Source: Patescibacteria group bacterium (lineage in GTDB: Bacteria > Patescibacteriota > Saccharimonadia > CAILAD01 > GCA-016700035). Taken from it: DNA of 18,361 bases. Positions 14,619 through 18,361 of the stretch are shown piece by piece. The position numbers and the translations under genes were made by a program. The stretch lies in NCBI GenBank assembly GCA_030917125.1, contig JAUPVH010000034.1:1-18361 (forward strand). Direction: 5' to 3'. Every line of letters starts with the position of its first letter. Within the stretch, counting starts at the first letter, position 1. The notes under the pieces were generated by a model, which had not been told where the DNA came from, made no database searches, and was given only the letters and a program-made list of their open reading frames with translations.

Positions 14619-15059
14619 ATGATTTGCATGAAATGCAGGTCACCCCACAGTGAGGTGGTAAACACGCGCTCGACACGAGGTGGTAGCCAGATATGGCGCA
14701 GACGTCGATGTGCGGACTGTGGCAAGGTCATAACGACTTACGAGCGGCAAGATTTATCATTCATTCAGGTGGTGAGCAGCAGTAAAACCTCCCCCTATCG
14801 CCGCTCGGTTTTATTTATCTCAATACTCCGAGTACTAGACGCCGAACATCTTACCGATATAGATGTCGATAACTTAGTTGACACTATTGAGCAGAAGATC
14901 ATTATTCGTGGACAAGACGAAATAGAGGCCGACCTTATTCGTCGCCTGTGTCTAGATACCTTAAAGGCTATAGATATGAATGCCTTTATGCGCTATATGG
15001 CATTACATATGAACTTCCGGACAAAATCAGATCTAAAGGCAGAAATGAAGAAGTACTAA
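14619..15059 (+). CDS. nrdR: Transcriptional repressor NrdR
   Basis: NrdR represses ribonucleotide reductase genes when dATP is high, binding paired NrdR boxes. The 146-aa protein has the N-terminal zinc ribbon with Cys3/Cys6 (ICMKC) and Cys31/Cys34 (CADCGK). The basic stretch WRRRRC supports DNA binding, and an ATP-cone domain extends from about residue 46 to the end. The RSTRGG and TTYER motifs match the family, and the length is typical (about 150 aa). ATG 14619 places the first cysteine at residue 3, as in other NrdRs; the ATG at 14628 would remove it. Two DnaA boxes lie upstream. No ribonucleotide reductase gene or classical NrdR box pair is in the window. Confidence 0.97.
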   Translation: MICMKCRSPHSEVVNTRSTRGGSQIWRRRRCADCGKVITTYERQDLSFIQVVSSSKTSPYRRSVLFISILRVLDAEHLTDIDVDNLVDTIEQKIIIRGQDEIEADLIRRLCLDTLKAIDMNAFMRYMALHMNFRTKSDLKAEMKKY

Positions 15060-15100
15060 TATACATAATAGTAATGCTAGAGCATAAGTATTATGTATAT
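15059..15100. repeat. Long AT-rich inverted repeat after nrdR
   Basis: ATATACATAATA (15059-15070) is a perfect inverted repeat of TATTATGTATAT (15089-15100). The 18-nt centre itself contains ATGC/GCAT arms. It starts on the last base of the nrdR stop codon. It could stabilise the nrdR 3' end or be a protein-binding palindrome; the run of T needed for a terminator is absent. Confidence 0.6.
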
Positions 15101-15122
15101 GAAAATATTTCACATAGTAACT

Positions 15123-15152
15123 AAAAAAGACCCCGTATCAGGGGTCTTTTTT
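15123..15152. terminator. Bidirectional intrinsic terminator between nrdR and rplY
   Basis: AAAAAAGACCCC and GGGGTCTTTTTT (15123-15134, 15141-15152) are perfect inverted repeats around a 6-nt loop. Each strand has a GC-rich stem followed by six T. It serves nrdR from the left and L25, whose stop is 15 nt away, from the right. Confidence 0.95.
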
Positions 15153-15167
15153 AATACTTAGACTTCT

Positions 15168-15821
15168 CTACTCGGTAGCTTCGGCTTCGTCTGTTTCCGC
15201 AGTATCTGCATCTTCAGGCTTCACTTCTTCGCCCATTTCAGCATCCAGCTCAGCCATCTCTTCTTCAGAACGTGGAGACTCAACTCGACATACCAGTTCG
15301 TGTGTATCTGTCAGAATGGTTACCTTGTCTGGAGTTTTCAGATCCGCAACGCTCAAGCTGCTTTCAAGCTCTTCAAGACCAGACACATCCACTTCAATAG
15401 TACTTGGAAGGTTAGCTGGGAGCGCTTCTACTTCAACCTCTTCTAATACCTGTACCAAAGAACCACCAAGATTGAAGGCTCCCGGAGCTTCTCCAACGAG
15501 CTTTAATGGGACTTCCGTACGGATGGTCTCGTCCATCTTTACTTGGTAAAAGTCGACATGCAACGGTCGACCAAGGTGATTAGTCTGCACATCTTGAATC
15601 AGCACGTTTACCGGCTTGGCATCACCGACTGAGAGTTCAATCAAGCCAGACTGCCCAGCTTTCTGATAGGCCTTAGCGAAAACCAGTGCGTCAACTGCAA
15701 CAGCCTGATTTGTGTCGCCTCTCCCATATATCACACCCGGAACTTTGCCGCTCGTGCGAACCTGCTGAGCTTTTTTGCCCATATCGGTACGCGCTTCGAC
15801 TTGTAATGTTAATTTATCCAT
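15168..15821 (-). CDS. rplY: 50S ribosomal protein L25/TL5 (general stress protein Ctc)
   Basis: L25 binds the 5S rRNA E-loop in the large subunit. The 217-aa protein has the N-terminal 5S-binding domain (about 1-92), including GKVPGVIYG and HVDFYQV, and the TL5/Ctc C-terminal domain (about 95-185) with the usual VPLKLVGEAPG and GGSLVQVLEEVEVEALP stretches. An acidic tail follows (about 186-217). It is the long Ctc form rather than the 95-aa enterobacterial form. AAGGAG lies 5 nt before the ATG. A zinc-ribbon protein gene lies 52 nt upstream on the same strand, probably in the same transcript. Confidence 0.96.
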   Translation of the reverse strand: MDKLTLQVEARTDMGKKAQQVRTSGKVPGVIYGRGDTNQAVAVDALVFAKAYQKAGQSGLIELSVGDAKPVNVLIQDVQTNHLGRPLHVDFYQVKMDETIRTEVPLKLVGEAPGAFNLGGSLVQVLEEVEVEALPANLPSTIEVDVSGLEELESSLSVADLKTPDKVTILTDTHELVCRVESPRSEEEMAELDAEMGEEVKPEDADTAETDEAEATE

Positions 15822-15873
15822 ACTTTCTCCTTACTATTCTCAAAAAAATGAGAGACCATCGACACAAATGAAC

Positions 15874-16212
15874 TTAAGAGTTCAAGAATCCATAAAAATC
15901 AGCGATTTCAGCCGAGGTTATTGCCCCTTTTTGCTGAAATTGTGCTCGTTCACGACGAGAAGCATCCAGACCAAGCGATGATTTGCCGGTTTTTCGGCGA
16001 TTGCGCTTGGACTTTGTGGGCGCTACATGGCTCATTAATACTGTAGCCAGCACTGGCAGAGAGCACTTCTGACAATTCAGCTGCATAAAACAATGCTGAT
16101 CAACCTTACCGAGAAATCGTATGTCATCTGACTGATATTCTGCGCTGCACGAAGGACAGCGATAGAAGACTCGCAAGTTATTGATCAGTTCGTTTAGCGC
16201 CTTTGGATTCAA
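15874..16212 (-). CDS. Small zinc-ribbon protein of unknown function
   Basis: I do not recognise this 112-aa protein. It carries two CxxC knuckles (Cys19/Cys22 and Cys47/Cys50, with an extra Cys41) spaced as in a zinc ribbon. A strongly basic linker (about 66-75, KSKRNRRKTG) follows, then a helical tail ending in AEIADFYGFL. Zinc-ribbon plus basic segment suggests nucleic-acid or ribosome binding, and its place before the L25 gene would suit that, but this is inference. No ATG is available. A TTG at 16212 is 5 nt after the SD-like GAGGGAG, and a good promoter lies just upstream. Confidence 0.78.
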   Translation of the reverse strand: MNPKALNELINNLRVFYRCPSCSAEYQSDDIRFLGKVDQHCFMQLNCQKCSLPVLATVLMSHVAPTKSKRNRRKTGKSSLGLDASRRERAQFQQKGAITSAEIADFYGFLNS

Positions 16213-16233
16213 TGGTACTCCCTCTTGAGCTAC

Positions 16234-16262
16234 ATTTTACCTATTTTATCACCTGGAGTCAA
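16234..16262 (-). promoter_or_regulatory. Promoter of the zinc-ribbon/L25 operon
   Basis: A -35 TTGACT (16262-16257) and a -10 TAAAAT (16239-16234) are separated by 17 nt on the minus strand. The predicted start near 16227 leaves a leader of about 15 nt that contains the SD of the zinc-ribbon gene. It lies in the 62-bp gap after the glycosyltransferase stop. Confidence 0.75.
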
Positions 16263-16274
16263 TCAAATATCAGG

Positions 16275-17333
16275 TTAGGAGCGCCGATGTTGCCGTTTGC
16301 GCGTCAGTGTAAATGTAATCATTAATAACGCTACAACCACGACCAATACGATGAGTGCCAAAAGCTTCTCCAACCCATCGCCCAACAGTGCAAACAGTCC
16401 AAATGCGAGTGAAAGCGCATAAATAAGCAGTACCGCTTGGCGCTGACTGAGTCCAGCGTCTAATAAAATGTAGTGGAAATGTCCACGATCTGCTGTAAAC
16501 GGTGACTTCCCCTGTGCTAAGCGGCGCACCACCGACCACAAGGCATCAATCACTGGTACTCCGAGTACTAACAAAGCCGTAGCCAACTTTGCTCCAGATA
16601 TAATCGCTAGACTCCCTAACATCATACCGAGAAAATAGGCTCCACTATCTCCAAGAAATATCTTGGCGGGGAAAAAATTATAGCGAAGAAACCCTAAACA
16701 AGCACCCAGCAAAATAAGTGCCATCACCGCCGTAGCCGGCTGATCGATCCTCGGGTTGACCGAGACCAGAAAAAGAATAAACGCCGCGATTGCTCCCACC
16801 CCTGTCGAAAGCCCATCCAAGCCATCCAAGAAGTTCATAGTATTAGTCATCCCTACCATCCATACCAAACTAAACATTACCGACAGAATTGGTAGTGCGT
16901 AGCCACCAATCTCTACTAAAGTTTTACCGAGCTCAAATTGCTGACCTAACGGGTTGGAGATCACCTCAACCCCCACTCCGAAGAACAAAATTGCTACCAT
17001 AGCTGCTGTAATTTGTGCAACAAGTTTGACCCAAGGGCTCAATCGCTTCACATCATCGTAGAGGCCCACACAAAATACCGCCGTACTCGCAAGCAACGCT
17101 CCCCAATAAGCCTTGGTTGGCTCGCCTGGCGTCAACGCCAAACTTAACACCACAAAGATAGAGGCAATCACAATTCCCCCTGCCCGCGGCATAATGCGTT
17201 CATGGATCTTACGAGTAGCCTCGCTTGGGTTATCAACCGCACCAATGCGAATAGCGAGCTTAATAACCAATGGTGTAAGTACTAGAGCCCCAATCAAACT
17301 CAGTAAAAATGCAGCTAGGTACAGCCCGGTCAT
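16275..17333 (-). CDS. MraY/WecA-family polyprenyl-phosphate phosphosugar transferase
   Basis: This family transfers a sugar-1-phosphate from a UDP-sugar to a polyprenyl phosphate on the inner membrane face, starting glycan assembly. The 352-aa protein has about ten hydrophobic helices. It carries the family motifs: RKIHERIMPRAGG (41-53), Asp93-Asp94 in GLYDDVKRLSP, NTMNFLDGLDG (164-174), FLGDSG (226-231) and the basic-loop GHFHYILL (His285, His287). The HFH loop and lack of MraY-specific peptide-binding features favour the WecA/TagO type (GlcNAc-1-P) over MraY itself; the sugar is not certain. Its ATG overlaps the GT2 gene's TGA (ATGA, 17333-17330), so the two probably serve one surface-polysaccharide pathway. 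Confidence 0.93.
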   Translation of the reverse strand: MTGLYLAAFLLSLIGALVLTPLVIKLAIRIGAVDNPSEATRKIHERIMPRAGGIVIASIFVVLSLALTPGEPTKAYWGALLASTAVFCVGLYDDVKRLSPWVKLVAQITAAMVAILFFGVGVEVISNPLGQQFELGKTLVEIGGYALPILSVMFSLVWMVGMTNTMNFLDGLDGLSTGVGAIAAFILFLVSVNPRIDQPATAVMALILLGACLGFLRYNFFPAKIFLGDSGAYFLGMMLGSLAIISGAKLATALLVLGVPVIDALWSVVRRLAQGKSPFTADRGHFHYILLDAGLSQRQAVLLIYALSLAFGLFALLGDGLEKLLALIVLVVVVALLMITFTLTRKRQHRRS

Positions 17334-18328
17334 TCCTTCACCGCCTTTTCGGTCACTCTAAAGCCGAGATACTTACCAAACATCAAACGGGTCTGCGCAT
17401 CAATCGCTGCCATCGCTCCAAACCCAAGCGCAACAATTGGTAAAAGCGCCCACTGCAAAATCATAAAGACTCCCTGGATCTTTTTCTTGCTGCGTGGCCT
17501 TTGTGGGAGTGACATAATCGAAAGCCAGATGGTGATAAAAAGTCCAACCATGGCTATCGTCATGATTTGAGAAGCAATGATCGGTAATTGATGGGCCAAT
17601 ACGCTGTACTTGAAGGTGGAGTTGAGATAGAGCGGCATCCAAGCGACAAAGGTGAGGATGAGTGGTGCTGTAGCCCAAGAGAAATGCCCTTCAAAAAGGC
17701 GCCAAAAATGGATGGTGCGCGAACCAGCTGGTATCTTCGGATGGCGCGCATTTTGAATCGCCACGTACGGCACATCGGAAACGCCGTAAGCCCAGCGTCG
17801 AAGCTGCAAATACTGATTGCGGAAGGTTTTAAAATACCCGGAAGCCAGTGTGGCGTCTTGATAAATCGGGGCATAAATTGGCTCCACCCGGTACTGTCCG
17901 TTATAGCGATAATAACTACGCCAGTACTGATGTCCATCCTCCACAACTGACCAAGTAGCCCAAAAATCTGTGTCGATTAACGCTTCAAGCGGCTGCGAAT
18001 GACTCGCAAAGTTTCTTAATAGGTGTGGCCGAACCGAGTTAATAATCACCCAAAACGAATTACCGGTAGCAATCACGCGCATTGGTGCTGGGACGTGCCA
18101 AATATTATTAAAGAACATCGGAATCGGTTGATACGAGTAATGCTTTGGTGTTTCCGAGGTTACAAATGAATACGTCAGATGGTTAAAGTACTCTGGATCA
18201 GGTCGATGATCGGAATCTAATGTAGTCACCATAATATTAGGAATATGCAGACCTTCATCGCGTATTACCTTGTGGACTTCACGACCAGCATGCGTAATAT
18301 TCGACCCCTTCCCACGCTCTTCACCCAC
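17330..18328 (-). CDS. GT2 family membrane glycosyltransferase (5' incomplete, frame interrupted)
   Basis: This is the C-terminal part of a processive-type GT2 enzyme related to cellulose synthase/hyaluronan synthase. It has the DxD motif Asp38-Ser-Asp40 (TTLDSDHRPD), the VED catalytic-base region (129-131) and QLRRW (175-179). At least three membrane helices follow (about 215-235, 247-270, 287-310). The nucleotide-binding N-terminus is missing. Coding similarity appears to continue upstream of the GTG at 18328 (FEHPDGIVGEE is a natural GT2 continuation), but an in-frame TAA stands at 18355-18353. One extra A in the A-run at 18355-18357 (minus-strand TCTAAAG) would give S-K-S-F-E-H and reopen the frame. 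So this is either a sequence error near the edge or a real frameshift. The stop overlaps the start of the WecA-like gene. Confidence 0.8.
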   Translation of the reverse strand: MGEERGKGSNITHAGREVHKVIRDEGLHIPNIMVTTLDSDHRPDPEYFNHLTYSFVTSETPKHYSYQPIPMFFNNIWHVPAPMRVIATGNSFWVIINSVRPHLLRNFASHSQPLEALIDTDFWATWSVVEDGHQYWRSYYRYNGQYRVEPIYAPIYQDATLASGYFKTFRNQYLQLRRWAYGVSDVPYVAIQNARHPKIPAGSRTIHFWRLFEGHFSWATAPLILTFVAWMPLYLNSTFKYSVLAHQLPIIASQIMTIAMVGLFITIWLSIMSLPQRPRSKKKIQGVFMILQWALLPIVALGFGAMAAIDAQTRLMFGKYLGFRVTEKAVKE

Positions 18329-18361
18329 AATGCCATCTGGGTGCTCAAAGCTTTAGATCCG

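Noticed and set aside
15838..15853. Small hairpin TCTCA/TGAGA with an A-run before L25
   Set aside because: Only 5 bp, low GC, no T-run after it on the minus strand; probably chance in a short leader.
15869..15884. TGAACT/AGTTCA hairpin over the stop of the zinc-ribbon gene as a terminator
   Set aside because: No T-run follows and L25 has no convincing promoter of its own, so read-through is expected.
16275..17333. Assignment as MraY, the peptidoglycan enzyme
   Set aside because: The family motifs are shared, but the basic-loop HFH pattern and the GT2 neighbour favour a WecA/TagO-type enzyme; no mur genes are nearby.

Overview
The window looks like chromosomal DNA of a small-genome bacterium, most likely a Patescibacterium (CPR) of the Saccharibacteria type. 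This is inferred from several features: a giant surface protein with a long basic His-rich N-terminus before its single membrane segment; a very compact layout with many 1-8 nt junctions; a standalone ABC ATPase/permease pair; an NrdR with a CMKC zinc knuckle; and promoters whose -10 box lies exactly 6 nt before an ATG. TGA is used as an ordinary stop, so the recoded code of SR1/Gracilibacteria does not apply. No mobile element, CRISPR array or rRNA was seen.

Left end (1-1022, minus strand). A protein gene starts at 15 and runs off the window. Its leader contains a hairpin with the exact architecture of a T-box riboswitch antiterminator (two helices flanking the 7-nt bulge UGGAACC), preceded by a stem III-like hairpin. 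Upstream on the same strand are tRNA-Val(GAC) with its own promoter and an SRAP (YedK/HMCES) abasic-site protein. Diverging from SRAP on the plus strand (1084-2611) are a small DUF6504-like protein and an overlapping Y-family DNA polymerase. SRAP and polymerase share one intergenic promoter region, forming a DNA-damage-tolerance locus.

Middle (14450 down to 2618, minus strand). A single 11.8-kb gene string encodes, in order: a 2056-aa surface protein, an ABC ATPase, a MacB/FtsX-type permease, a membrane CHASE4 sensor without a kinase, a membrane histidine kinase, and a lone receiver protein. Neighbouring genes overlap by 4-8 nt or are separated by 1-40 nt. In the surface protein a LamG domain is interrupted by 14 tandem ~54-residue beta-propeller-type repeats and followed by a stack of Ig/FN3-like domains. 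I infer one module coupling an exposed binding protein to an ABC machine and a two-component relay.

Right part (14451-18361). The 168-bp region between the surface operon and nrdR holds a -10 box for the operon, a palindrome, two DnaA boxes and the nrdR promoter. nrdR (plus) and a minus-strand pair (zinc-ribbon protein, ribosomal protein L25/Ctc) converge on a bidirectional terminator. Further upstream on the minus strand, a GT2 glycosyltransferase (5' end interrupted near the window edge) overlaps a WecA/MraY-family phosphosugar transferase; these two probably act in cell-surface glycan synthesis.
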